A stretch of DNA of 64,000 nucleotides from Rivularia sp. MS3 (GCA_019192545.1 JAHCMI010000037.1:20471-84470), one strand, 5' to 3'; counted from the first letter of the stretch, positions 37,060-46,185 are shown. The notes: generated by a model not told the origin, from the letters alone. A program made the numbers and translations.

Positions 37060-38040
37060 TTACTTTAATTCATATTGCAATTTCGGCATCAATCTTTGGA
37101 AATTTTTTAATAGTCTTGTTTGCCAATTTTTAGAGCTAGAACCAATAACGTTTATTTGAACAGTTTTTTGCTTGCGCGTAGTAATAATAAATTTTGATAG
37201 CATATCGATTCCAGAACTATTAATAAGTTCTAAATCTTGTAAGTCAAGGGTGATTACATCCTTATCAATTTCTATAACCTTATCGAATAAATCAAAAACA
37301 ACAGTATATTCTTGTAATCCCCTCATCCTTACTCTGCCAGCAAAATTAACAACCTTGCTATTATGACTGTAAAAAATATGAAAATTTTCGCCCTTGACTT
37401 CTAATGGTTCAAGATTATTATCAGTTGTAATTTCTGGTATTGCTTGTTCAGTTTGTTGTACCATCAAACGCACTAAAGTAGTTACACTCATTAATAATGG
37501 ACTTTGTTCCAAAGTTTGGAACTTCCAACCTAATTTAGCTGAATAATCATTAATTATGCTTAAAAAACCTAATCCCGAACTAATATTGTCTTCTAAATCA
37601 GCTTCCGCAGTTTTTTCTAATTGACGAATATAAAATTCATCAGGATCTGAACTATTTAATTCTTCGATAAATTCTTTTAATTTGTCAGCGCTTGCAGGAA
37701 TAACGGTATTTTCGAGAAAAAATCTGATTTCATTAGAAGCTAGTTCGATATGAAAAGTAACGGGATGATTGGTTTGTCCGTTACAATATTTCATACCGTT
37801 TTCTAATAATTCATTGGCAATGTAGCTAGCCGAACTTTTAATGTCAGCTAAATAGTGTTCGTTGCCCGATTCATTCTCATCACTATTTAATACAGTTGTT
37901 AAGTACTCAGCAATATAATCAGCAGATAAACCGTTATTACGCCAACGTTCCTCAATTGGTACTGAAGAAGGTGAAAATCCTAAAGTTAAGTTTTCTTTCT
38001 TTCGCGTTGATTCGACGAAATCACCAAATACTTGCACCAC
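37060..38040 (-). CDS. Partner-switching fusion protein: Slr1861/SiaB-like (DUF6272-type) domain + STAS
   Basis: 326 residues. The N-terminal 195 residues match the separate 211-aa protein at 40562-41197 (VFGDF/YVE, LTLGFSPS, RWRNNGLSADYIA, a GHKL-like N box ASYIANELLENGMKY and SSGLGFLSIINDYSAKLGWKF). The last 110 residues match the separate STAS protein at 40161-40505 (VKGENFHIFY, LQDLELINSSGIDMLSKF with the phosphorylatable Ser, IGSSSKNWQ). So this gene joins in one chain a switch kinase/anti-sigma-like protein and its antagonist. It is the last gene of a minus-strand cluster, 88 bases after the PP2C gene. Confidence 0.88.
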   Translation of the reverse strand: MVQVFGDFVESTRKKENLTLGFSPSSVPIEERWRNNGLSADYIAEYLTTVLNSDENESGNEHYLADIKSSASYIANELLENGMKYCNGQTNHPVTFHIELASNEIRFFLENTVIPASADKLKEFIEELNSSDPDEFYIRQLEKTAEADLEDNISSGLGFLSIINDYSAKLGWKFQTLEQSPLLMSVTTLVRLMVQQTEQAIPEITTDNNLEPLEVKGENFHIFYSHNSKVVNFAGRVRMRGLQEYTVVFDLFDKVIEIDKDVITLDLQDLELINSSGIDMLSKFIITTRKQKTVQINVIGSSSKNWQTRLLKNFQRLMPKLQYELK

Positions 38041-38128
38041 TTTTGCATTTCCCTCTCTTATAAATTATTGCCGATAATGTCTTTTTAATAAATCCGAGCA
38101 AAATTTTTATCGCCTCGTGGAATTTATT

Positions 38129-39685
38129 TTAAACACCAACTGTTGCCAAACTTTGAGACTCCAAGCGCTTTAAACTAGAACCTGTATCCTTCTGCTTTAA
38201 TACCAACAGCGTAATATCGTCAAATACTTCCTGTAAACCAATATGCGATCGCACATCTTCGATTACAGCATCTTTAATTTCGGTAGCGCTCAAGTGTCGA
38301 TTTTGCTTGATAACTTCGCAAAGCTTTTCGATTCCATAAAGATTTCGATGAATATCCTCAGCTTCGGTAATTCCGTCGGTAAACAATACGGCAACATCAC
38401 CAATATCTAACTGTATCTTCTGCTCGCTCACAAAATCAGCAATTTCATCATCCAAACCAATAGGAAAACCTAAATCAGTAGTATCGAGCAGTTCAACTTC
38501 GCCGTTACCGCGTACTAATATTACCTCTTCGTGCTGCCCGGTTAACTTTAGTTCCCCATCACTATAATCAATAAGAGACAAAGTTAAATTCTTACCAGAA
38601 TCCATGCGCTGAATATTTTTGTAAATGGTGCGGTTTAAAATATCCATAAACCTTACCGGATTAGTTTCCTCAACTTCTTGAAGAGTACGCACGGCAGTTT
38701 GCACCATCAGCATCAGCATTCCACTTTCCAAACCATGTCCGGTTACATCACCAATACCAATTTTGACATTTCCATCAAGATTGAGAACATCGTAATAATC
38801 GCCACCTACTTCATCGGCAGGTTCCATGTATCCAGCAATATCTAATCCCTCAACAGACTCTAACTCCGCAGACTTAGGTAAAATCATTTGCTGCAAGCGC
38901 TTAGTAGCATCTAATTCAGATTTGAGACGAATATTGTCGGCTTGTAACCGTTCGTTGAGTTTAAGAATTTGTGAATTTGCAGTTTCGAGTTCTTGATCTG
39001 CTATTTGCATTCGCTTAAAGCTGCGGGATAGTAAGATAAAAAAGTTTCCTAAAGCTAAAGTCATTCCTACAAGCTGAATCAGTTGCAAGTATCCAGTTTT
39101 TGTTCGAGCTACTTTTTCTTTTTCGATAGTTAAATCGTTCATTAATTTTAGAAGCTTAAGATTATTTTCCCTTGCATATGTAACAGCAGCTTCTAAATCT
39201 TTGTACTGAATTGATTTATCTAATTTTAAAATAGGCTGAAGCTTATCTTTGTAGGGATTCCAAATTTTTATAACCTCTTGGATAATTTGTCTTCCTCTTT
39301 CAGTCTCTACCTCCTCTAAATATACACGCTCGCCATTAGCACCTTCAACGCTTTTTCCTGTCTGAAAACCTTTTAAAGCATCATCGAATAACTGGTAAGA
39401 CTTAATTAGTCTTTCTTGAGGCTCTTTGAAAGGATTACCAGCTTCCTGTTGATTTTGGATTTCTAATAGCGATTTCGTCATTTTTTGAGAAAGCATTCTT
39501 TGCCTTCCTGCCAAATTTATACTGACTGCATCTTTTTCTAGCAAGATTGAAAAAATAAAGGTAGGAATCAAAACCCCTAAGTTAAAACACAAAAACAATC
39601 CGGCTGAAATCAAAAGCGGACGATATTTTTTATCGCTAAATATGGTTTGTATTAAATTCTTATTATTCTTGTTTGTGTTTTTCAT
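38129..39685 (-). CDS. Membrane-bound PP2C (SpoIIE) phosphatase with PilJ-like sensor domain
   Basis: 518 residues. Two membrane helices (about 20-42 and 200-225) flank an extracytoplasmic PilJ-type domain (SINLAGRQRMLSQKMTKSLLEIQ). A coiled coil (235-270) then leads to a SpoIIE-type PP2C domain: DIAGYMEPADEVGGDYYDV, GIGDVTGHGLESGMLMLM and VLFTDGITEAED with the metal-binding Asp residues. It should dephosphorylate the Ser of the STAS proteins encoded nearby, as IcfG (Slr1860) does in Synechocystis. The signal seen by the PilJ domain is unknown. Arrangement: STAS, coiled-coil protein, phosphatase, fusion protein, all on one strand. Confidence 0.92.
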   Translation of the reverse strand: MKNTNKNNKNLIQTIFSDKKYRPLLISAGLFLCFNLGVLIPTFIFSILLEKDAVSINLAGRQRMLSQKMTKSLLEIQNQQEAGNPFKEPQERLIKSYQLFDDALKGFQTGKSVEGANGERVYLEEVETERGRQIIQEVIKIWNPYKDKLQPILKLDKSIQYKDLEAAVTYARENNLKLLKLMNDLTIEKEKVARTKTGYLQLIQLVGMTLALGNFFILLSRSFKRMQIADQELETANSQILKLNERLQADNIRLKSELDATKRLQQMILPKSAELESVEGLDIAGYMEPADEVGGDYYDVLNLDGNVKIGIGDVTGHGLESGMLMLMVQTAVRTLQEVEETNPVRFMDILNRTIYKNIQRMDSGKNLTLSLIDYSDGELKLTGQHEEVILVRGNGEVELLDTTDLGFPIGLDDEIADFVSEQKIQLDIGDVAVLFTDGITEAEDIHRNLYGIEKLCEVIKQNRHLSATEIKDAVIEDVRSHIGLQEVFDDITLLVLKQKDTGSSLKRLESQSLATVGV

Positions 39686-39803
39686 GTTTTATATATCTTT
39701 ATATCGAATGCATTTCTTATACATAGCAATTTTAAATTAATAAAAAAGCGATAATATCTTTTGGAATTAACATAAAATTTCTATATACCTGCTGAAATTG
39801 TTA

Positions 39804-40145
39804 CTAACTAGCTTTAAACCGTTTATCAATGATTAAAAATACTTGTGCTATTTTCCCAAGCTCATCATTTCTAGCAGCTATACTTTCTAAAACTTCTGAC
39901 TTAGATAAATCACCATCTAATTTATTTTGTGTGACTGCAACTAAATGCTTTACTTGTTCAATATAAAGCAGTAATTCCTGATTTTTTTGGAAATATAGAT
40001 TATTTAATTCGCTAGAATGCTCCGCAACTGCCTCTATCATGATTTCCAAATCAGCTTTTTCTTGCTTAACTTGTTCTAGCTCGTATTCAAGACTTTTTAT
40101 TTTTGATAAAAGCTCATCGGTAGATAAATTTTCTGAATATAACAC
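39804..40145 (-). CDS. Coiled-coil protein of the partner-switching cluster
   Basis: 113 residues, mostly one long amphipathic helix (LSKIKSLEYELEQVKQEKADLE) followed by ELNNLYFQKNQELLLYIEQVKHLV and a short second helical part (ESIAARNDELGKIAQVFLIIDKRF). No membrane segment. Genes like this lie beside STAS and PP2C genes in several cyanobacterial icfG-like clusters, so it is probably a structural partner or regulator of the switch. It begins 15 bases after the STAS gene ends, a clear operon arrangement. Biochemical role unknown. Confidence 0.8.
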   Translation of the reverse strand: MLYSENLSTDELLSKIKSLEYELEQVKQEKADLEIMIEAVAEHSSELNNLYFQKNQELLLYIEQVKHLVAVTQNKLDGDLSKSEVLESIAARNDELGKIAQVFLIIDKRFKAS

Positions 40146-40160
40146 TTTTTTTTAAGAAAA

Positions 40161-40505
40161 TTACTGTAAATCTAAAGTTAATCCCGGCATTAATCTTTGT
40201 AAGTTTTTTAATGATTTACCTTGCCAAGGAATATTAGTAGAGCCAAGAATTTTCATCTGCACCGACTTTTTCTTTCGCATCCCGATTACAAATTTAGATA
40301 GCATACTGATTCCAGAGCTATTCAAAAACTCTAAACGCTGTAAATCAAGAACCATATTAGGTGGTTCGGTAGAAGCTATCTCATTTAATAACTTTAAAAT
40401 TGGTGCGTAATCCTGCATTCCTGTTAGTCTTAGTGCCCCATCAAAATTAACTGCACCATTATTCTTGTCGTACCAAACGTTATAGTTTTCACCCTTAACT
40501 TGCAT
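40161..40505 (-). CDS. STAS-domain anti-sigma-factor antagonist-like protein
   Basis: 114 residues, a single STAS domain: strand MQVKGENYNVWYD, LDLQRLEFLNSSGISMLSKFVIG with the conserved Ser that is phosphorylated in SpoIIAA/RsbV-type proteins, and MKILGSTNIPWQ. It corresponds to Slr1859 of the Synechocystis icfG cluster. In the model the upstream Slr1861-like protein phosphorylates it and the PP2C downstream removes the phosphate. It is closely similar to the C-terminal half of the 37060-38040 fusion. Confidence 0.9.
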   Translation of the reverse strand: MQVKGENYNVWYDKNNGAVNFDGALRLTGMQDYAPILKLLNEIASTEPPNMVLDLQRLEFLNSSGISMLSKFVIGMRKKKSVQMKILGSTNIPWQGKSLKNLQRLMPGLTLDLQ

Positions 40506-40561
40506 TTTCTAAAACTCCTTATATCCAAATTATGCGTAGATGAAATTTGTTGTGTAAATCT

Positions 40562-41197
40562 CTAAACAGCTAATTCAACCATAGTTGTTACAGTCATAAC
40601 CGGAGAATCTTTTTCAACAATATTAAACTTCCAACCAAGCTTGGCTGAATAATCATTAATCATTGTCAAAAAACCTAATCCAGAACTAGAAGTATTTTCT
40701 TCTTCTGCATTTTCTTCTAATTTACGAATAAACAGTTCATCTGGATCTGAGTTAAGTAATTCCTTAATAAAATTCTGAAAATTTTCTGCTTGTGAAGCAA
40801 GAATACTATTATCCACAAACAGTCTAATTTTATTGTTTTCTATTTGAGTATGTAATGTTATCGGATATATTGCAGTAGTGTCAGAATATTTCATTGAATT
40901 CTCTAACAATTCATTAGCAATATAGCTGACTGCACTTTTCATTTCTGCTAATTTATCCATACCATCAGGTTCCGAAGTTTGGATGGGAAAAAATGTTGCT
41001 AAATAATTAGCAATATAATCGGCTGATAAACCGTTATTACGCCAACGCTTCTTAATCGGAATAGCAGAAGGAGAAAAGCCTAAAGTTAAATGTTCATCTT
41101 GCTGCGGTCTTTCTACATAATCACCAAATACTTGAGCTTTTTCTAAGTTATCTTTATTGAATAAAGTTTCTAGAAAGTTTCCAAAAATCTGAATCAC
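40562..41197 (-). CDS. Slr1861/SiaB-like (DUF6272-type) switch kinase
   Basis: 211 residues. A GHKL-like N box (SYIANELLENSMKYSD) and G-box-like SSSGLGFLTMINDYSAKLGWKF suggest an ATP-binding serine kinase or anti-sigma-like fold, as proposed for Slr1861 and SiaB. Residues 1-40 contain two copies of a short motif (IQIFGNFLETLFNKDNL, then AQVFGDYVERPQQDEHL), where the fusion paralogue has one. It is the first gene of a five-gene minus-strand unit, 56 bases ahead of the STAS gene. The kinase activity is inferred from the cluster. Confidence 0.85.
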   Translation of the reverse strand: MIQIFGNFLETLFNKDNLEKAQVFGDYVERPQQDEHLTLGFSPSAIPIKKRWRNNGLSADYIANYLATFFPIQTSEPDGMDKLAEMKSAVSYIANELLENSMKYSDTTAIYPITLHTQIENNKIRLFVDNSILASQAENFQNFIKELLNSDPDELFIRKLEENAEEENTSSSGLGFLTMINDYSAKLGWKFNIVEKDSPVMTVTTMVELAV

Positions 41198-41683
41198 GGT
41201 TATCTTATCCCCAGTGACCTGTTTGTGCTAAAAAACTGTATGTTCGTACTGTTATATGAAGTTTTTACAGACCTACGAGTTACAAACCATTAAGGTTTTG
41301 CTCAACAATATCTGTTTGATTAATACCGTTTGAAGCAAGCAACTGATAATTACCTCTTCGTCTAGTATCTGTTAACTATATTGCAACCATACGATACTTT
41401 CGGCTTCAGTATCTTCACTTAAAATATTATTTTTCTCTTACAGGCAAGCAAATTAAATCGGGCAGTTTAAAATTGTGGCGGGGTAATATTTATTTTTCGT
41501 GTTTGATGGCAGCAAACCAAACAAGGGAAGAATCTAAAGCATAAAGAAACCCGGTTTCTTAGATAACCGGGTTTCTTAATATCAAGTTAGCCCAACCTGT
41601 CAACAGAATTGATTATGAAAGAGTGAGTTTTAAAGCAAAAATTGAGACAGTAACTAACATCAGCAACCAATCGATATAGTGTC
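41198..41683. other. Spacer with terminator and promoter of the switch operon
   Basis: 486 bases. The half near 41200-41450 should hold the promoter of the partner-switching operon. 41544-41577 is a strong palindrome. No coding frame accepted here. Confidence 0.5.
41544..41577 (-). terminator. Perfect 13-bp palindromic terminator
   Basis: AAGAAACCCGGTT / AACCGGGTTTCTT with an 8-base loop. It lies 107 bases past the end of the minus-strand PSRP-3 gene. As the stem ends in T-rich TTTCTT on both strands, it may work both ways. Confidence 0.7.
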
Positions 41684-42013
41684 TTAATTACTACCAGTAA
41701 AGATAACTTCAGGGAATTTACCTTGAGCTTCTGACATAGGTCGTCTTCTACCTTCTTCTTGCCAATAGTTAATGACTTCAGTAGCTTTATTAAGCAACTC
41801 AACTCGTTCGACTTCACCAATCCAGTGCTTAGACTCTAACTCATTTTTCAACTCTTCCCATGCATCAGTTCGGGGCCAGAAAAAGTATTTTGTCAGCGGG
41901 CTAAAACCTTTGCCCACAACTTGATCGACAGCTAGAGCCACATTATCATCCAACCATAAAATTTTCAAAATAAACTTGGATAATAGCTCTTGAGTTTGAT
42001 TTTGATTTTCCAT
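41684..42013 (-). CDS. 30S ribosomal protein PSRP-3 (Ycf65)
   Basis: 109 residues. The family's core is clear: [26 protein letters not shown], then [23 protein letters not shown], and [11 protein letters not shown] near the end. PSRP-3 is a small-subunit protein of chloroplast and cyanobacterial ribosomes (Ycf65 in algal plastids), absent from other bacteria. The C-terminal 20 residues ([19 protein letters not shown]) are an extension shared by filamentous forms as far as I recall. It stands alone, divergent from the HAD gene. Confidence 0.92.
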   Translation of the reverse strand: MENQNQTQELLSKFILKILWLDDNVALAVDQVVGKGFSPLTKYFFWPRTDAWEELKNELESKHWIGEVERVELLNKATEVINYWQEEGRRRPMSEAQGKFPEVIFTGSN

Positions 42014-42167
42014 ATATTTTACTCTTCCATTAATAACAACAGCAATCGCCTATTTTAACTCAATAGCTTACCATCTGAGCAATTGGAATGGGGAGATGGG
42101 GACATAGGAAAGACAAAGAAGGGAAACAAAAGCTAGCTAGAACCAAACTATTAATTATTAACTGATG

Positions 42168-42241
42168 ACTGTTCACTGTTCACTGCTCACTGGTAACTGG
42201 TAACTGATTACTGTTAACTGTTAACTGTTGAGTGTTAACTG
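42168..42241. repeat. Heptamer repeat (ACTGTTC / ACTGTTA, about 10 units)
   Basis: Ten in-phase units drifting from ACTGTTC to ACTGGTA to ACTGTTA, ending eight bases before the GTG start of the HAD gene. Confidence 0.9.
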
Positions 42242-42248
42242 AAAAACC

Positions 42249-43046
42249 GTGAATCAAGCAAATTCAATTCCAGCTATTGTTGTTTTTGATATAGATGGCG
42301 TAATCCGCGATGTATCCGGCTCCTACCGTCGAGCGCTAGCAGATACTGTCGAACATTTTACAGCACAAGCATATCGACCTACAGCTGATGATATTGACCG
42401 TCTCAAATCCGAAGGGGTGTGGAACAATGACTGGGAAGGTTCTCAAGAATTAATTTATCGCTATTTTGAAACTCAAGGACAATCACGGCAACAGCTAAAC
42501 CTAGATTACAACTCGATTGTCGCCTTTTTTCAATCGCGTTACCGAGGTACAAACCCCGATAATTTGTCGGGGTATATTTGCGACGAACCATTATTATTGC
42601 AACCTAGCTACTTAAACCAACTTACTGAAGCTGGTATTCGCTGGGGATTTTTTAGCGGTGCGACTCGCGCTTCAGCGACTTATGTTTTGCAACAACGTCT
42701 CAATTTACAATCTCCCGTATTAATTGCAATGGAAGATGCTCCAGGTAAACCAGACCCCACAGGACTATTTTCTACACTTGAGCTACTTCAATTTGGTATT
42801 GATATTAATAATTTGCCACCAGTAATTTATGTTGGGGATACAGTAGCCGATATGTATACCGTAGAGAAAGCGCGAAATCATCAATCAAATCGTACTTGGA
42901 TTGGTGTAGGAGTTTTGCCCCCTCACGTACAACAAACAGCACAGAAACGCGATGCTTATACTGAGTCACTTAAGAAAGCTGGTGCAACAATAGTTTTAAG
43001 TAACGTACAAGAGTTAACTCCAGAACAAATTCAGAAATTAATCTAA
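42249..43046 (+). CDS. HAD-superfamily phosphatase (TIGR01548-like, subfamily IA)
   Basis: 265 residues. HAD motif I is FDIDGVIRDVSGSYRRA (nucleophile Asp), motif II WGFFSGATRAS, motif III Lys in EDAPGKPDPTGL, and motif IV VGDTVADMYTVEKA. This pattern, with DGV-RDV and GKPDP, fits the TIGR01548 family found in cyanobacteria and some proteobacteria (substrate unknown; imidazoleglycerol-phosphate dehydratase-associated forms exist in plants). The start is GTG 42249, just after a heptamer array that fills the place of a usual leader. No partner gene is adjacent. Confidence 0.8.
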   Translation: MNQANSIPAIVVFDIDGVIRDVSGSYRRALADTVEHFTAQAYRPTADDIDRLKSEGVWNNDWEGSQELIYRYFETQGQSRQQLNLDYNSIVAFFQSRYRGTNPDNLSGYICDEPLLLQPSYLNQLTEAGIRWGFFSGATRASATYVLQQRLNLQSPVLIAMEDAPGKPDPTGLFSTLELLQFGIDINNLPPVIYVGDTVADMYTVEKARNHQSNRTWIGVGVLPPHVQQTAQKRDAYTESLKKAGATIVLSNVQELTPEQIQKLI

Positions 43047-43080
43047 GAGTTATAAGTTAAAAGCTAATAATTTTTAGTTT

Positions 43081-43605
43081 CTTAGCACTTGTCAAACTAA
43101 AAGTAATTATTTGAGCTTTCGTTTATCAGTAAATTCACGAGCGCGTTTGCAATCAGCAGTATGCAACTAGCATCTAAGCGCGTTGGCTTCTGCTGTTGTT
43201 TCTTTTCATAATGTCCAAGTCAACGATAATTTTTGGGATTTAGCGCCAGATATTAAACAGAAATTAGAGAAATGCTTAACAAGAGGTAATGCATTCAGGC
43301 AAATCTTAATGTATAAAACTATTATGAAATATTTTATGAAAAAACCTGATAGTTCCGCTATTAGTGCTGCTTTAACTAATATTGGTCGCGTTAACATTCC
43401 TCATAATTACAGTTAATTTGAACTCTAATAAATTAGCTTTATTCCAGCACAATCGGCATTCGTAGATGATTTTACTGCTGCCGTTTCTACCTTTAGAGAT
43501 ACAGTGTTGGTGAATTTTATGTTTTCTCAACCTTCAATCAGTACCGAAACAATAGGAAATTTGGCAGATGACATGATATATATTATTTCTAATGCCTGTA
43601 TTTAA
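43081..43605 (+). pseudogene. Decayed acyltransferase/condensation-domain gene (C-terminal part)
   Basis: A single reading frame across 43081-43605 keeps protein-like sequence but is broken by stops. Pieces read: SFRLSVNSRARLQSAVCN, stop, HLSALASAVVSFHNV, NFWDLAPDIKQKLE, TNIGRVNIPHNYS, stop, FEL, stop, stop, ISFIPAQSAFVDDF, FMFSQPSISTETIGNLADD, IISNACI. The NIGRVNIP...SF-PAQ and SEPS/SQPSIS patterns are those of the alcohol-acetyltransferase / PapA5-like condensation family C-terminal half. All four stops can arise from CAA or CAG by one C-to-T change. The N-terminal half, with the HHxxxD motif, is gone. Confidence 0.65.
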
Positions 43606-43644
43606 AAAATTAACTTTCTATTCTTCTCAAAGCTACCTAGGTAT

Positions 43645-44907
43645 TCAGGTTTCAAAGAATTGACTGTTCTTTTTCCATACATTACGCCAACCTAATGTAT
43701 AAAGCATACTTTTTAAAACACCCACCAATCCTTGAACTTGGTATCCTAAATATGCTCGAATAATCCATGTTTTTAAAGAATTTTTAGGATAGTAAATAAA
43801 GATAAATTTGAGCATTCCCCATATCCCTTGAGTAATGCGAGTAGTGTAGACAGCATCTGCAAAACTTTTAAAAGATTTAGGTTTTATTGGGTGCCCTATA
43901 TGTAAAAGTGGTACGCTATTCCAAGGTTCAAATTCTTCAAATTTTTGCGAGAAATTCCAGGTGGGACGAACAAACTTTGTAGCCTGCTGGTTTAACATGC
44001 AAGCAGTGAAACTAAAAATGCTGTTGCTGATACCTGCTATATCGCAGTTGCTGAATAAAAAAAAGTCGATGTAAAATTCAATATTTAAGTCTTTCATCCT
44101 TTCGGGCAATTCGATATTTAAATCTTTGTATGTGATAGGTGAAAATTGCCTAAAATCATCAATTACATTATCTAAATCATCGCTACATAGAAAAAGAACC
44201 GGATTTTCTAATTCATCCCAAATACTTTCAAGCCACTGACACCACCATTTTGTTGGAATTACAAGTGTAAATCCAGCCATTGGCACTGAAAAGAAATCAC
44301 CCCGTCGAATATGAACTCCAACTATTGTTTTACCTTGGGAACGAAGAATATTTAACCCATCTAATAATGATGACTTCAAATCGCTCACCGGCTCAAACCA
44401 CGAGCGAATCTCTTCTTTATAAGGTTGTAAATAGTGAGTGTGAACTTGAAAAAAACCCCATAAATCTACATTTACTAAATTACTTTCAATAATTTCTTCT
44501 CCTGGAATCCGAAAGCTGTTTTGATGTGATAGCTTTTCTAAGTAAGGAATGAATTCGGGTATGTAGTCAAAAAGATTAGGGCCATAATATGATTCTTCCA
44601 CCGCCAAAGGTAAACGTCTCGAAATCGGTGCATCTTCAAGCCCAAATAGAGTTTGTCCTATCCAAGAAGAACATTCCATTCGGGCATTAGACTTGTTCGC
44701 GCACACTTTTAAAAAGGCATACTGCAATAGCTGGTTGCCAAATCTTCCTAAATCGCCCAATGACGACATACTAATAACAGGTTCTCTAGAAATTGTAGTG
44801 TCATTGATGGATAAAAGATTGATTTCACTAGCATCTTTTTGAAATGTTTTGAAGACACTGAATCCTCTATCAGTTTCGCTTTTACGAGCATATTTAGATT
44901 TTTTCAT
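43645..44907 (-). CDS. GT11-like (alpha-1,2-fucosyltransferase-type) glycosyltransferase
   Basis: 420 residues. Two family marks are visible: GDLGRFGNQLLQYAFLK (about 51-67; the G-x-G-NQ/M entry motif) and IVGVHIRRGDFF (about 195-206), the nucleotide-sugar binding H-x-R-R-x-D motif of alpha-1,2-, alpha-1,6- and O-fucosyltransferases. A later segment with FLCSDD and CDIAGISNSIFSFTACMLN also fits the fold. It probably adds fucose or a related sugar to an envelope polysaccharide. There is no signal peptide. The N-terminal 45 residues are not part of the domain. Donor and acceptor are unknown. Confidence 0.7.
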   Translation of the reverse strand: MKKSKYARKSETDRGFSVFKTFQKDASEINLLSINDTTISREPVISMSSLGDLGRFGNQLLQYAFLKVCANKSNARMECSSWIGQTLFGLEDAPISRRLPLAVEESYYGPNLFDYIPEFIPYLEKLSHQNSFRIPGEEIIESNLVNVDLWGFFQVHTHYLQPYKEEIRSWFEPVSDLKSSLLDGLNILRSQGKTIVGVHIRRGDFFSVPMAGFTLVIPTKWWCQWLESIWDELENPVLFLCSDDLDNVIDDFRQFSPITYKDLNIELPERMKDLNIEFYIDFFLFSNCDIAGISNSIFSFTACMLNQQATKFVRPTWNFSQKFEEFEPWNSVPLLHIGHPIKPKSFKSFADAVYTTRITQGIWGMLKFIFIYYPKNSLKTWIIRAYLGYQVQGLVGVLKSMLYTLGWRNVWKKNSQFFET

Positions 44908-45363
44908 TAAGCGCCGTTATCTTGAACAAATTACTGCGTACTAATCAGAATTTATTCTTAATTTCAGGGTCTTAATGTTGCTTCATAACATGAAAAAAAA
45001 TCTTATGTTGTTATCTATTAACTAATATGGCGTTTTTCTATTAAGTCCAATAGAATCAAAACCTTATTATCTTTTGTTAGATATCCTTCTATTTTCTAAT
45101 GCAAGTTAGACAGACAAAGATTAAATTTGTATTTTGTTTAAGTAAGAAACGCTACATTTTTACATTCAGATTTTTTCACAATACAAGCCACTCGATTAAA
45201 ACTATCAAATAATCCAGATACACATTGTCTAATTTATATTTATTATCAAAAATATATTATTTTCAAATTATATTTGAACAAGAAAAACCCGACTCATAAA
45301 AATCGGGTTTCTGTATATTTAGTTCTTCTCTTTTTTATCGGAGAAATTTATCAACAACTCTAA
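44908..45363. other. AT-rich spacer
   Basis: 456 bases between two minus-strand genes. Apart from the terminator at 45283-45310 I see no structure and no coding frame; it carries the promoter of the glycosyltransferase gene. Confidence 0.45.
45283..45310 (-). terminator. Rho-independent terminator of the TPR gene
   Basis: On the minus strand AAACCCGA / TCGGGTTT with a ten-base loop, followed by TTCTTG after a five-T run including the stem end. It lies about 55 bases past the TPR gene's stop. Confidence 0.8.
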
Positions 45364-46185
45364 TCACTGCAATTTTAAAAACTTATCTAAAGCAGTTACC
45401 ATTCTGTCTGGCCAGCGTCGCACGTTTTTTACCCAATTAATATCTTTATAACGACGATCTAATCCATAAGCAGCTACCCAATTACTTTCAGCTTCACCTT
45501 TTTCGCCTTTTGCCCAAAGTGCTGCGGTGAGTGATGCACGTACATCTGGAAACTGAGGATACTTACGGATAATATTCTTCATTTCTCGTATAGCCTTGTC
45601 TTCTTCACCAATCTCATAAAGTGCCAGAACGTAATTAGCGCGAGCAAAAGCAAAGTTTGGAGCGATTTCGGCTGATTTTTTGTAGTCTGCTATAGCTTCT
45701 TCCCATTTTTTTAAACCAGCTTCGGCATTGCCCCGGTTATTATACGCCATTGCATCATCAGGATCTAATTCTAGAACGTGATTATAATCGGCGATCGCCT
45801 CATTCCATTTTCCCAAACCTTCTAAGGCAGTTCCTCTGTTTAAATAAGGATCTGTGACATTCGGGGCAAGTTCTATAGACTTATTAAAATCTGCTAATGC
45901 TGCTTCTAATTTATTTTGACTAACTCTAGAATTGCCGCGATTACTCCATACTGCTGCATTATTAGGAAATTTTTCCAGAATTTTAGTCCAGTATTCTTCA
46001 GCTACAGCAAAATCACCTTTATTGGTAGCAGCGAAAGCTTTATTTGCTAACTTATCTTGTTGTTTTAATTCTTCTTTTGTTAAATTATTATTTAGGTTAG
46101 AAGTCTGAGTGGTTAATGCAAAAACAGGCTCAGTCCAGTTAAATAGTAGAAGTAAACTTAGTAAAAACCCCAATATTTTCATCAT
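45364..46185 (-). CDS. Exported TPR-repeat protein
   Basis: 273 residues. A signal peptide (ILGFLLSLLLLFNWTEPVFA, cleavage near residue 24) targets it to the periplasm or thylakoid lumen. Five TPR units follow: GDFAVAEEYWTKILEKFP, AVWSNRGNSRVSQNKLEAALADFNKSIELAP, PYLNRGTALEGLGKWNEAIADYNHVLELDP, AYNNRGNAEAGLKKWEEAIADYKKSAEIAP and a last degenerate one. The C-terminal 40 residues (RYKDINWVKNVRRWPDRMVTALDKFL) are conserved in cyanobacterial lumenal TPR proteins as far as I recall. A scaffold or assembly role is likely; the partner is unknown. Confidence 0.88.
   Translation of the reverse strand: MMKILGFLLSLLLLFNWTEPVFALTTQTSNLNNNLTKEELKQQDKLANKAFAATNKGDFAVAEEYWTKILEKFPNNAAVWSNRGNSRVSQNKLEAALADFNKSIELAPNVTDPYLNRGTALEGLGKWNEAIADYNHVLELDPDDAMAYNNRGNAEAGLKKWEEAIADYKKSAEIAPNFAFARANYVLALYEIGEEDKAIREMKNIIRKYPQFPDVRASLTAALWAKGEKGEAESNWVAAYGLDRRYKDINWVKNVRRWPDRMVTALDKFLKLQ

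Noticed and set aside
41587..41820. 77-codon minus-strand frame overlapping PSRP-3
   Set aside because: It lies out of frame over the well-recognised PSRP-3 gene and has no RBS.
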